From assembly GCF_003326795.1 (NCBI RefSeq), contig NZ_JPWI01000009.1, positions 124,001 through 188,000 of the forward strand: a stretch of 64,000 nucleotides of DNA, in the 5' to 3' direction. The DNA is from Thalassospira profundimaris (lineage in GTDB: Bacteria > Pseudomonadota > Alphaproteobacteria > Rhodospirillales > Thalassospiraceae). The translations under genes and the position numbers were made by a program. Shown piece after piece: positions 53,764 through 62,347 of the stretch. Below the pieces are notes generated by a model, which saw nothing but the letters and a program-made list of their open reading frames with translations, was not told where the DNA came from and searched no databases. Each line of letters starts with the position of its first letter. Positions within the stretch are counted from its first letter, which is position 1.

Positions 53764-54588
53764 CTAGGCCAGATGATCACCAAAGAATGCCATGGTGCGC
53801 TCCCAGGCCAGCATCGCATCTTCGCTGTCATAGCGGGCACCACTTGGATTGGCAAAGGCATGGTCGGCTTCGTACCAGTAGAACTGATAATCCGACTTGC
53901 CCGCGATCCGAAGGGACTGTTCGAACCCGTCGACCATTGCCTTGTTGATGCTTTTATCAAGGGTTCCGAAATGCCCCAGAAGCGGCGCATTGAGGGTTGC
54001 GACCTGTTCCGGAGTCTTTTTGACATTGCCGTAATAGATCACAGCCGCATCAATATCGGTGGCAAGCGCCGTATTGAGCGACCAGCCACCCCCAAAGCAC
54101 CAGCCAACAGAGCCAACCTTGCCCGTTGAATCCTTGTGATTGCGCAGGAATTCGACCGATGACTGCAATTTGCGGGTCGCGACAACCGGATCAAGCCCCG
54201 CCATCAGCGCCTTTGCACCATCGGGCGTGGTTGCTGGCGGCTTGCCATAGAGATCAACCGCAAGCGCAATATAGCCCTGTTTGGCATATTCGGCAGCAAC
54301 GGCACGGATCTGATCATTAAGCCCCCACCATTCGTGGATCAGGATCACGGTCGGGGCAGGCAATGTTGCGGGCATGGCAATCTCGGCTGCCATCTGATCG
54401 CCTTCGGGGGTCGTGATCGTTACTTTTTCAAGCATCGACCCGGCGGCATGGGCGAGCATCGGGTCGGCAAGAATAACAGCAAGCGGCAGCGCAATAGCGC
54501 CCTTCAGAAACAGTCGACGGTCCTCATCTGTCGCCTTGGGTGGCGGACCAAGATCTTCGTGGGAACCACATCCATCAAGGGTACACAT
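53764..54588 (-). CDS. Dienelactone hydrolase family protein with twin-arginine signal
   Basis: A 274-residue alpha/beta hydrolase of the dienelactone hydrolase family, with a Cys nucleophile in GWCFGGGW and the catalytic His in YEADHAFAN. Residues 30-55 (DRRLFLKGAIALPLAVILA) form a twin-arginine signal, so the folded enzyme is exported. Oddly, the part before it contains two cysteines (MCTLDGCGSH) that could bind a metal while in the cytoplasm. The ATG at 54588 has AGAGGAGG upstream; the longer frame to 54663 is not supported. Confidence 0.9.
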   Translation of the reverse strand: MCTLDGCGSHEDLGPPPKATDEDRRLFLKGAIALPLAVILADPMLAHAAGSMLEKVTITTPEGDQMAAEIAMPATLPAPTVILIHEWWGLNDQIRAVAAEYAKQGYIALAVDLYGKPPATTPDGAKALMAGLDPVVATRKLQSSVEFLRNHKDSTGKVGSVGWCFGGGWSLNTALATDIDAAVIYYGNVKKTPEQVATLNAPLLGHFGTLDKSINKAMVDGFEQSLRIAGKSDYQFYWYEADHAFANPSGARYDSEDAMLAWERTMAFFGDHLA

Positions 54589-54849
54589 GTTCAAGCCTCC
54601 TCTGATTCTTGTTTTGTGGAATTTCCATCTTTTGCGAAAAGGCAGGGTCTTGGCAAATGACAATCATGTCATCGCCCTGGCCACGCCATAACCCCGAACA
54701 TCAGATTATTCTGCCCGGTGCCTTTAATACGGTCGCATCACTGCACAAGATCATGTCGGCACGCCAAACTTTGGTAAACTGCAGCTTGCGATTGCACCTC
54801 ACAGCTGGTTTAACCATCCCGTTACACGCCATTGCCGCAGGGAGACATC

Positions 54850-55464
54850 ATGCGCGATATCGAAACCGTCCTGTTTGATCTTGGTGGGGTTCTTGTCGAC
54901 TGGGATCCGCGCCATCTGTATCGCAAGATTTTTACCGACCCTGCGGAAATGGAAAAGTTCCTGTCCGAAGTCTGCCATCCGCACTGGAATTTTTTGCATG
55001 ACAAGGGTGCGCTCAGCTTTGCCAATTCCATCCCGGATTTGCAGCATCGCTATCCGCATTACCACGATCAGATCGCGGCATGGAATGATCGCTGGCCGGA
55101 AATGATGAAAGGCCCGATTGAACGCACAGTCGGCATCCTCGAAGACCTGAAGGCCAGAAACAAGGTCCGTCTGTTTGCCCTGACCAACTGGTCGGCAGAA
55201 ACCTGGCCCCATGCGCTTGAACGGTTCGAGTTCCTCAATCACTTCGAAGGCATTCTGGTTTCTGGTCAGGAAAAACTCGCCAAGCCAGATCCGCAGATTT
55301 TTGATCTTGTCTGCGCGCGCTTCAAGCTCAATCCGCGCGAAACACTGTTTATCGATGATAGCGAAAAGAACATCCAGCAGGCACGCGAAATGGGCTTCAT
55401 GACGCACTGGTTCCGCGATCCGGTCAAATTGCAGCGCGAAATGATCGAAGATCGCCTGTTTTAA
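54850..55464 (+). CDS. HAD family hydrolase (YihX-like)
   Basis: A 204-residue HAD enzyme with FDLGGVLVDWDPRHLY as motif I, LTNWSAETW as motif II and KPDPQIFDLVC / FIDDSEKNIQQAREMG as motifs III-IV. This pattern matches the YihX-type sugar phosphatases. The ATG at 54850 follows GGGAGA; an in-frame TTG at 54832 is not needed. Single gene ending at a clear terminator. Confidence 0.9.
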   Translation: MRDIETVLFDLGGVLVDWDPRHLYRKIFTDPAEMEKFLSEVCHPHWNFLHDKGALSFANSIPDLQHRYPHYHDQIAAWNDRWPEMMKGPIERTVGILEDLKARNKVRLFALTNWSAETWPHALERFEFLNHFEGILVSGQEKLAKPDPQIFDLVCARFKLNPRETLFIDDSEKNIQQAREMGFMTHWFRDPVKLQREMIEDRLF

Positions 55465-55485
55465 CAACTGTCCGCCACAAATGAC

Positions 55486-55512
55486 AAAGGGCACCCGAAC
55501 GGTGCCCTTTAT
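55486..55512. terminator. Terminator after the HAD gene
   Basis: Ten-base stem AAAGGGCACC / GGTGCCCTTT with a five-base loop, shared with the convergent SRPBCC gene. Confidence 0.9.
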
Positions 55513-55535
55513 TTTAATCCGGTCAGATATCGGGA

Positions 55536-56012
55536 TTATCGGCGACCATTGCGCAGATAATTGCCAAAGCATTCCCCGAAGACATATTCCCAGCCCGACA
55601 GATATCCTTCACGCAGGGCCGGAGCGATATCACCGACATTTTCCCACGCCCTATGTTCAAGGCGGATCACACAGCGCCCGAAATCATTCAGATCAAACCT
55701 GACATCAATCAGGGTAAAGTCCCCGACATCCCATCCCGGATGCCAGGTAAAGGACAGGGCTTCACCCGGTTGCCAGTTTTCAATCCGGCCCCAGACGATG
55801 TCTTTCTTGCCTTTTACCCGCTCGATAATCTTGCCGCCCGCAACGGGATCAAGCTCAACCGCAAGACAATCCTTTTTGGAAATCGAATGGCTGTCGGTTG
55901 GCCACCAGCTGCCAAAGCCCTTGGTAAAGACATCAAAGGCGTCTTGCGGGTCAATCGCCACCACCAGCTCGAAGCTGATCGGGGCCAGTTCCGGGTTTTT
56001 AAGCGGCGTCAC
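55536..56012 (-). CDS. SRPBCC (AHSA1-like) family protein
   Basis: A 158-residue START-like/SRPBCC protein, a small hydrophobic-ligand fold: FELVVAIDPQDAFDVFTKGFGSWWP at the start, PGGKIIERV-like core and a C-terminal LREGYLSGWEYVFGECFGNYL helix. The GTG at 56012 overlaps the upstream HAD gene's stop by 14 bp and has GGGAAGA upstream, so the two genes are coupled. Ligand unknown. Confidence 0.87.
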   Translation of the reverse strand: MTPLKNPELAPISFELVVAIDPQDAFDVFTKGFGSWWPTDSHSISKKDCLAVELDPVAGGKIIERVKGKKDIVWGRIENWQPGEALSFTWHPGWDVGDFTLIDVRFDLNDFGRCVIRLEHRAWENVGDIAPALREGYLSGWEYVFGECFGNYLRNGRR

Positions 56013-56697
56013 GATCGTCTTCCCAGATCTTGTCGAGTATGTCAGGCAGATCGTCAAAATGGCTGATCACGGCATGTGCGCCGGACGCGTGAAGCGTTTC
56101 GACATCGTGATAGCCCCAGTCAACGCCAATCGCAATCATTCCGGCAGCACGGCCCATCTCGATATCATAGCTGGTATCCCCGACAATAACAGCATTGGGC
56201 GCATCGACACCGGTTTCATCAAGAGCTGCCATGAGCATCGCCGGATTGGGTTTTGACGGATGGTTGTCGCAGGTCTGCAAAGTCACAAACCGGCCTTCAA
56301 GTTCATTGCGCGCAAGTACCGCGTCAAGACCTCGGCGCGCCTTGCCGGTTGCGACACCGCTCAGCCACTGACGACGATCAAGCTCGGCCAGAAGTTCACG
56401 CACACCGGGGAAAAGCGGCTCGTAGAAATCAGGCGTCTGGCGCAGGGTAAAGAAAGCCGTTTTATAAGCCGCAGTCACCGCTTCAATCAGGGCATTGTCA
56501 ATGCGATTGGGGGCAGCCAGCTTCGTGATGGCTTCGGGCAGGCTCAGACCGATGATCGTACGGGTATTTTCAAGCCCCGGGCAATCCAGACCATGTTGTG
56601 CAAACGCATGATCCATGCAGTGCGCAATCGCGTGCTGGCTGTCAACAAGGGTGCCGTCACAATCAAATACAACAAGTCTGAGCGGGTCGGTGGTCAT
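55999..56697 (-). CDS. HAD-IA family hydrolase, phosphoglycolate phosphatase-like
   Basis: A 232-residue phosphatase: FDCDGTLVDSQHAIAH, VATGKARRGLD and IVGDTSYDIEMGRAAGM are motifs I, II and IV; the helical cap lies between. This is the Gph/PGP subgroup. Start ATG at 56697, chosen over a longer frame with no conserved residues. First gene of a two-gene unit with the SRPBCC protein. Confidence 0.92.
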   Translation of the reverse strand: MTTDPLRLVVFDCDGTLVDSQHAIAHCMDHAFAQHGLDCPGLENTRTIIGLSLPEAITKLAAPNRIDNALIEAVTAAYKTAFFTLRQTPDFYEPLFPGVRELLAELDRRQWLSGVATGKARRGLDAVLARNELEGRFVTLQTCDNHPSKPNPAMLMAALDETGVDAPNAVIVGDTSYDIEMGRAAGMIAIGVDWGYHDVETLHASGAHAVISHFDDLPDILDKIWEDDRDAA

Positions 56698-56899
56698 GCG
56701 TGGTCTTTCATCCTGAATTTCAGAAAGCCAGAACCTAATGCAAACGGAACCAAAGATCGAGTCCCTGACCAACGCAATGCAGAACCATTTTTAGTCACCC
56801 GCGAAGCATTGGAAACCACAGGTAAAATTTGATCTTCTTTTGATCACCTCAAAGACGCGATATTATGATCTTCTGACCTTGTAACGGCGGAGGCAACCC

Positions 56900-57160
56900 G
56901 TGCTCACGCTACGTGACTGCATCGATTTCAGTGATCTGAAGGAGGAAGAAATACTCGCGATTGCCGAGTGTGAGCATATCCCGCTTGTATCGGCCTTGGA
57001 GGAAGGCGAAAGCATGGTACACACTGCACATGGTCGCAAACGTATTGCGTGCATGATCAAGGGTCAGGCCGAAATGTGTGAACGCATGGGAAATACGGTT
57101 CATGCCCAATATCTGAACCGGGTGCATGATGCCTTCATCAAACGTTTCGGAAAACACTAA
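56900..57160 (+). CDS. Small conserved protein of unknown function
   Basis: An 86-residue acidic, cysteine-containing helical protein (LTLRDCIDFSDLKEEEILAIAECEHIP...) of a kind seen as a conserved hypothetical in alphaproteobacteria. GTG start at 56900 with GGAGG six bases upstream, a strong site. No signal peptide, membrane segment or named family. Confidence 0.75.
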   Translation: MLTLRDCIDFSDLKEEEILAIAECEHIPLVSALEEGESMVHTAHGRKRIACMIKGQAEMCERMGNTVHAQYLNRVHDAFIKRFGKH

Positions 57161-57223
57161 CTTACCGCTGATAAAGCTCGAATGTCATTCAACGCCTTTT
57201 GGTTTTGACCTCTGACAGGGACG

Positions 57224-57251
57224 AAAAAGCCGACGCACTGCGTCGGCTTTT
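57224..57251. terminator. Bidirectional terminator
   Basis: GCCGACG / CGTCGGC stem with five-base loop, flanked by five A and four T residues; between the small + gene and rluC. Confidence 0.88.
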
Positions 57252-57282
57252 CGCGGTTTCAGGCCAGATCAAAAGACAGGCG

Positions 57283-58383
57283 TTATTTCTTGCGCGACCG
57301 GGACGGTTTCGCCTTGGGTTTCGGTTTTTCTTCCTTTTCGCGGTGAATTTCCGGCGTCAGGAATTTGGTCGGCGTTTTCGGATCAAAGTTGAGCGCCTTC
57401 AAGGTCTCGGCAAAGTGCGGCGGCACTGGTGCCTCGATGATCACGCGATGCCCGGTCACAGGATGCGGGAAATCAATCGCACGTGCATGCAGATGCATCT
57501 GGTTGGACAAACCATCAAGGAAGGCCTTGGCCCCGCCATATTTACCATCCCCAAGGATCGGGCATTCAATGGCCTCGCAATGAACGCGCAGCTGGTGCGT
57601 ACGCCCGGTCAGCGGCGACAGCGCAAGCCAGGCGGCCTTGCGTCCGGCGCGATGAAGCTGACGGAACACGCTTTGTGCCGATTTACCAAGCTTTTCGTCG
57701 ATGACCATCTTTTCCCCGCCCTTGCCTGCGAGTTTGGCAAGCGGCGCATCAATCAGACCTTCGCGTTCGGCCGGTGCACCAGCAACAATCGCCCAATACA
57801 GCTTGCGGGTTGATTTGTCCTTGAATGCCTTGGTCAGGGCATGGGCCGCTGATGCCGAACGCGCCAGCAGCAAAACGCCGCTGGTGTCCTTATCAAGACG
57901 GTGAACCAGCTTCGGACGTTCCTTGCTGTCAAGTTTCAGGGCATCAAGCATGCCGTCAACATGAAGCGACGTGTTGGTTCCGCCCTGCACGGCAAGACCG
58001 GCAGGCTTGTTGATCGCGAGAACCACTTCGTCATAGAAAATCACGGAATCGCGCAGGGCCTGAAGATCTGCCTCGCTGGCATCGGACTTGGACGGTCCGG
58101 CCTGTTTGCGCTGCTGGACTTCGGCGGGGTTATAGGCCCCGTCCTGCGCCCATGGTTCAGCCCCGCCACCGGACATGACCGGTACGGGCGGGACACGGAT
58201 TTCCTGTCCCGGCTCGACGCGCTGATTGGCCTTGGCACGTTTGCCGTCGACCCGGATCTGACCGCCACGCAGAAACTTTTGAACCTGACCGAATGTAAAT
58301 TCCGGGCAATTGCGCTTGAACCAGCGATCAAGCCGCAAATCGGCTTCGTCAGCTTTGACCTTGCGCAGAGTGACACCACTCAT
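57283..58383 (-). CDS. rluC: Ribosomal large-subunit pseudouridine synthase, RluA/RluC family
   Basis: A 366-residue enzyme that isomerises uridines in 23S rRNA. An S4 RNA-binding domain (LDRWFKRNCPEFTFGQVQKFLRGGQIRVDGKRA) precedes the synthase domain with the catalytic Asp in HRLDKDTSGVLLLARS and the GRTHQLRVH motif. A basic tail (KPKAKPSRSRKK) follows. Two-domain layout and length fit RluC (sites 955, 2504, 2580 in E. coli). It overlaps crcB by 4 bp. Confidence 0.92.
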   Translation of the reverse strand: MSGVTLRKVKADEADLRLDRWFKRNCPEFTFGQVQKFLRGGQIRVDGKRAKANQRVEPGQEIRVPPVPVMSGGGAEPWAQDGAYNPAEVQQRKQAGPSKSDASEADLQALRDSVIFYDEVVLAINKPAGLAVQGGTNTSLHVDGMLDALKLDSKERPKLVHRLDKDTSGVLLLARSASAAHALTKAFKDKSTRKLYWAIVAGAPAEREGLIDAPLAKLAGKGGEKMVIDEKLGKSAQSVFRQLHRAGRKAAWLALSPLTGRTHQLRVHCEAIECPILGDGKYGGAKAFLDGLSNQMHLHARAIDFPHPVTGHRVIIEAPVPPHFAETLKALNFDPKTPTKFLTPEIHREKEEKPKPKAKPSRSRKK

Positions 58384-58772
58384 TGCAGAATACCCCTTAC
58401 CAGCGCCATCGCGCCAAACAGTGCGGAAATACCAACCACGACAGAAACAATCACATACAGGGCCGACAGGCCAAGATTGCTTCGTTCATATAGGGTCGCC
58501 ACATCCAGCGAAAAAGTCGAAAAGGTTGTAAATGCCCCAAGAAAACCGGTCACAAGCAGTGCGCGCATTTCCGGCCCCATCGAAAGTTTAAGGGCCGAAA
58601 GTTCGATCAGCACGCCCATCAGAAACGAACCGACGATATTGACCGTAAGCGTTCCCCAGGGAAATCCATTACCCAGAAGCGAGCCCATCATCACAGAAAC
58701 ACTGTGACGTGCGATCGCACCAACGGCGCCACCCAAGGCAATGGAAGCGATAAACAACGGTGAAAATTGCAT
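58380..58772 (-). CDS. crcB: Fluoride channel CrcB/Fluc
   Basis: A 130-residue four-helix membrane protein forming dimeric fluoride-exporting channels. GAIARHSVSV, GTLTVNIVGSFLMGV with the conserved Asn, and GFLGAFTTFSTFS with the phenylalanine track are all present. Upstream of rluC with a 4-bp overlap, a usual arrangement. I checked its leader for a fluoride riboswitch and see none. Confidence 0.95.
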   Translation of the reverse strand: MQFSPLFIASIALGGAVGAIARHSVSVMMGSLLGNGFPWGTLTVNIVGSFLMGVLIELSALKLSMGPEMRALLVTGFLGAFTTFSTFSLDVATLYERSNLGLSALYVIVSVVVGISALFGAMALVRGILQ

Positions 58773-58934
58773 GGCGCGGAACCTATTCTTTCAAACACCA
58801 AAAGTCACGCGTGAAAACGTCATGGGCAACAAGCATTATCGCATCCACAGAATTTCATTCTATTTCAACATATTGCAACGCAGACCAGCTCTGTATATTA
58901 CTTTTCCCTTTATCAACTCGGTCTGAGGGCTCTC

Positions 58935-59486
58935 ATGAAACTTCGTCGACTTGGCATCCTATGTTCCATAGCAGCGTCGCTTGCACTTGGCGCTTGCTCA
59001 AGCAAATACCGTACTGACAATCATCAATTGGTGCAAACAGTTGCTCCGGGTAGCAGTTTTTATGTGATGCAACCGGCAGATGGTACTTTTGGGTCGACAA
59101 ACTATGTCGGTTCAGGCGCGATGCTAACCAACGAAGTTTACAAACAGCTTATCCCCTTTAGCAGTAAAGTCGTGAAAGCAACCTCGATTGAAACCCGGGA
59201 TGAAGCCTTTCAAAATGCAGCTAACTTGGAACTGGAGTTCCTGATTGATCCGCAAATTCTGCACTGGGAAGATCGCGCAACCGAATGGTCGGGTAGACCA
59301 GATCGCATTACCATTCACTATCAAGCCTATAATGTAAGTGATCAAAAAATGCTTGCGACCAGCACTTTGAGTGCAAGCAGCAAATGGGCAACATTTGGCG
59401 GAGATCATCCGGTTGATCTGCTTCCGGTACCGACCAAGCAATTCTTGTCGTCATTGCTTGGCAAGTCCATGGATTTGCAAAACTAG
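58935..59486 (+). CDS. DUF4823 lipoprotein
   Basis: A 183-residue protein with a lipoprotein signal peptide (SIAASLALGACSS; lipobox LGAC), so it should be anchored to a membrane facing the periplasm. The body matches DUF4823, a small envelope family of unknown function. Ends at a strong terminator. Confidence 0.82.
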   Translation: MKLRRLGILCSIAASLALGACSSKYRTDNHQLVQTVAPGSSFYVMQPADGTFGSTNYVGSGAMLTNEVYKQLIPFSSKVVKATSIETRDEAFQNAANLELEFLIDPQILHWEDRATEWSGRPDRITIHYQAYNVSDQKMLATSTLSASSKWATFGGDHPVDLLPVPTKQFLSSLLGKSMDLQN

Positions 59487-59512
59487 AACTGATTTCTCAA
59501 TGCCTTCAGACA

Positions 59513-59545
59513 AGCCGCTTCGTGACCATGCGAAGCGGCTTTTTC
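59513..59545. terminator. Terminator after the DUF4823 gene
   Basis: Ten-base stem AGCCGCTTCG / CGAAGCGGCT with an eight-base loop followed by T residues. Confidence 0.9.
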
Positions 59546-59549
59546 TGCT

Positions 59550-60056
59550 TCATTTTCCATGCATGAGTTTGGTCACATCGGCAATCCAGGCCCGGGTGCG
59601 TTTTTCGTTTTGCTGGATATCGTCAAGGCCATAGACCGACTGGGCAAACAGGCAAAACGAAATATCACCACCCTTTTCGGGCAGGACAAGCTCGACCTCG
59701 ACCCAGTCGGGAAAATGGAAAATCGGGCTGCGTGCAAGGAAGTACAGGCGTCCGGGCTCCGCACCGCTGACACCGGTTTTGGCTGTCATGCCGTGTGCGG
59801 GAGCCGTTTCGATCATGACATCGGCCAGTGTCGATGCCGCCGCATTAAAATGCGGGCTTTGCATTGACCGGTCTGTTTTGGGCAGCAGATCATCGGGGCA
59901 GGCCACGAAGAAGTTGCGTGTTTGCGGCACCGGCGTATCAGGTGCGAAGGTGAATTTGGGCGGCTCACCTGCCGGTAACATATGGTCGATCAACCCGGTA
60001 AAGCGAACGACCACAAATATCCCTGTGAGTACTACCAAGCCCCATATTGCAAACAT
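59550..60056 (-). CDS. DUF1499 domain-containing membrane-anchored protein
   Basis: A 168-residue protein with one N-terminal membrane helix (FAIWGLVVLTGIFVVVRF) and a DUF1499 domain (CPDDLLPKTDRSMQSPHF, then WVEVELVLPEKGGDIS and a C-terminal helix), a family of unknown function. I use the ATG at 60056, just before the helix; the frame extends to 60188 in a region without conserved features. Confidence 0.8.
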   Translation of the reverse strand: MFAIWGLVVLTGIFVVVRFTGLIDHMLPAGEPPKFTFAPDTPVPQTRNFFVACPDDLLPKTDRSMQSPHFNAAASTLADVMIETAPAHGMTAKTGVSGAEPGRLYFLARSPIFHFPDWVEVELVLPEKGGDISFCLFAQSVYGLDDIQQNEKRTRAWIADVTKLMHGK

Positions 60057-60219
60057 TACCAGTCGTCTCAATCGCACCACCTGTCTGTTTGCACGCAAGC
60101 CAGCCCATCTGGCACACGCCGACACGGCGATTACAATAATACGAATTGGGCAGGAATCAAAATGCCCGACTGGGGAACAGTCGGGCACCGGGAGATGCGA
60201 AATAGAGCAATCAACGAAC

Positions 60220-60230
60220 GGGGGGGGGGG
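60220..60230. repeat. Poly-G tract of 11 bases
   Basis: An uninterrupted run of eleven G (C on the minus strand) between azoR and the DUF1499 gene, about 165 bp upstream of the DUF1499 start. Such tracts slip during replication and are also prone to sequencing error. Confidence 0.85.
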
Positions 60231-60285
60231 AATTGGTTTCGTTGATCAGCAAATTCGCACTGCATTCGCAGTCAAGGTTGTTCGA

Positions 60286-60891
60286 TCAGGCGACAGAAGG
60301 CAATGCAACTGCTTCGACATTGGCGATGGCGCGCTGCATGGCTTCTTCGGCATTTACCGCAAAGCCGGATGCGTCAATGACTTCAACTTCCGAAATCCCG
60401 ACGAAACCAAGCACCTGTTTCAAATACGGGGTCGCAAAATCCGCAGGGCTGTTGACCGGCACGCCGCCAGTCGCAACAACAACATAGGCTTTTTTGCCGC
60501 CGAGCAGGCCAACCGCGCCGTTTTCGGTGTATTTGAAGGTCACACCAACACGGGCAATCAGGTCAACCCAGGCTTTGAGGGTCGAAGGAACACTGAAGTT
60601 ATACATCGGCGCACCAATGACAAGGACATCAGCCGCCTGAAGTTCGGCAACCATCTTGTCCGAGACAGCAATTACTTCTTTCTGTGCGTCGGTACGGGAT
60701 TCTTCCGGGGTGTAGAAGGCCCCAACAGTTTCGCCGGTCAGTGCGGAAATTGCTTTGTCATTGGCATCACGCTCAACGACTTTGGCGGACGGATCGGCAG
60801 CAACGATGCGCTCGATCAGTTTGGAAGCGATGTGACGGGAGTTGGAATTCTCACCGTTCACAGATGCGTTCACATGCAGAATATTGGTCAT
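60286..60891 (-). CDS. azoR: FMN-dependent NADH-azoreductase
   Basis: A 201-residue flavodoxin-fold quinone/azo reductase. The FMN-binding opening ILHVNASVNGENSNSRHIAS and the PMYNFSVPSTLKAWVDLIARVGVTFKY block are typical. AzoR uses NADH to reduce quinones and azo dyes, protecting against electrophiles. Single gene. Confidence 0.94.
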   Translation of the reverse strand: MTNILHVNASVNGENSNSRHIASKLIERIVAADPSAKVVERDANDKAISALTGETVGAFYTPEESRTDAQKEVIAVSDKMVAELQAADVLVIGAPMYNFSVPSTLKAWVDLIARVGVTFKYTENGAVGLLGGKKAYVVVATGGVPVNSPADFATPYLKQVLGFVGISEVEVIDASGFAVNAEEAMQRAIANVEAVALPSVA

Positions 60892-61009
60892 TTGAGGTCT
60901 CCAGAGAGGTGTTCGTTTGTTGACCTGAAACTACCCTTCTCTGCCGTTCCTGTTTATCCCAAGACTGTTCACCAGATTGTTTCCAAAATGATAACTAACC
61001 AACCGTCAG

Positions 61010-62320
61010 TTAATCTTTAGGCCGCTTTTGTTGCCGATCCTGACGCAGACGGTCGAAATATTCGACCCGCTTTTTCAGATCGCGTTCAAATCCGCGCTCG
61101 ACCGGCTCATAGAAATTCTGCCGACGCATGCCATCGGGGAAGTAATTCTGACCGGAAAAACCATCTTCCTGATCATGGTCATAGGCATAACCGGTACCAT
61201 AACCGATATCTTTCATCAGCTTGGTCGGCGCATTAAGGATGTGGGCCGGTGGCATCAGGGAGCCGGTTTCACGCGCGATTTTGAGCGACTTCTTATAAGC
61301 CGAATAACCGGCATTCGATTTGGGCGCCAGGGCAAGATAAATCACAGCCTGGGCCAGGGCAAGCTCGCCCTCGGGGCTGCCAAGCCGCTCATAGGATTCC
61401 CAGGCACCAATGCAGAATTGCTGGGCTTGCGGATCGGCCAGCCCAATATCCTCAACCGCCATACGGGTCAGACGGCGCGCAACGAATTTGGGATCCTCTC
61501 CCCCGGCCAGCATGCGGTTAAACCAGTAAAGGGCCGCATCCGGGTCAGAGCCACGAATGGATTTATGCAGCGCACTGATCAGGTTGTAATGGCTGTCATC
61601 ACCCTTGTCATAGATCGGCATCCGCTTTTGCACTGTACGCGCAAGCTCGGCAACGCCAAGCGGGCCATCGTCACTGGGCGGCATCGAAAACAGTTCTTCG
61701 GCAAGATTGAGCAAATAACGCCCGTCGCCGTCAGCCATCGCACGCAGGGTTTCACGCGCTTCAGATGTCAGCGGAAGCTCAAAGCCCATTTCCTTTTCCG
61801 CACGAACCAGAAGTTCTTCAAGTCCCTGATCATCCAGACGCTTGAGAACAAGCACCTGACAGCGCGACAAAAGGGCGGCATTGAGCTCAAAGGACGGGTT
61901 TTCGGTTGTTGCACCAATAAGCGTAATCGTCCCGTCTTCGACATAGGGCAGGAAGCTGTCCTGCTGGGCCTTGTTGAAACGATGGATTTCATCGATGAAC
62001 AGCAAGGTCGCCCCGCCGGTGGCGCGGCGCCCACGCGCGCGTTCGAACACCTTGCGCAGATCAGCAACCCCGGAAAAGATCGCCGAAAGCGGTTCAAAAG
62101 CCATATCGGCCACATCGGCCATCAGACGTGCCAATGTGGTCTTGCCACAACCGGGCGGCCCCCAAAGGATGACCGAGGGCACGCGCCCGGTTTTAATCAT
62201 CCGGGTGATCGGACCGTCATCGCCAAACAGATGCCCCTGCCCCACCACCTCGTCGAGTTTGGCGGGGCGAAGTCTGTCGGCCAAAGGCCGGGTTACCTGA
62301 CTTTCAAACAGGGATGGCAT
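61010..62320 (-). CDS. rarA: Replication-associated recombination protein A
   Basis: A 436-residue clamp-loader-like AAA+ ATPase (MgsA/Mgs1 in other nomenclature) that acts at stalled forks. Walker A GPPGCGKTTLA, Walker B LLFIDEIHRFNK, sensor 1 GATTENPSF and the C-terminal tetramerisation domain (MLAGGEDPKFVARRLTRMAVEDIGLADP) are intact. It follows the DegQ-type gene on the same strand by 27 bp. Confidence 0.95.
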   Translation of the reverse strand: MPSLFESQVTRPLADRLRPAKLDEVVGQGHLFGDDGPITRMIKTGRVPSVILWGPPGCGKTTLARLMADVADMAFEPLSAIFSGVADLRKVFERARGRRATGGATLLFIDEIHRFNKAQQDSFLPYVEDGTITLIGATTENPSFELNAALLSRCQVLVLKRLDDQGLEELLVRAEKEMGFELPLTSEARETLRAMADGDGRYLLNLAEELFSMPPSDDGPLGVAELARTVQKRMPIYDKGDDSHYNLISALHKSIRGSDPDAALYWFNRMLAGGEDPKFVARRLTRMAVEDIGLADPQAQQFCIGAWESYERLGSPEGELALAQAVIYLALAPKSNAGYSAYKKSLKIARETGSLMPPAHILNAPTKLMKDIGYGTGYAYDHDQEDGFSGQNYFPDGMRRQNFYEPVERGFERDLKKRVEYFDRLRQDRQQKRPKD

Positions 62321-62347
62321 AAACGGTCTTCTCGTTACGGGTGGCCG

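Noticed and set aside
58773-58934. Fluoride riboswitch ahead of crcB
   Set aside because: The leader lacks the conserved GGCGAUGG...CUGAUGRC...CCUAC pattern on the minus strand.
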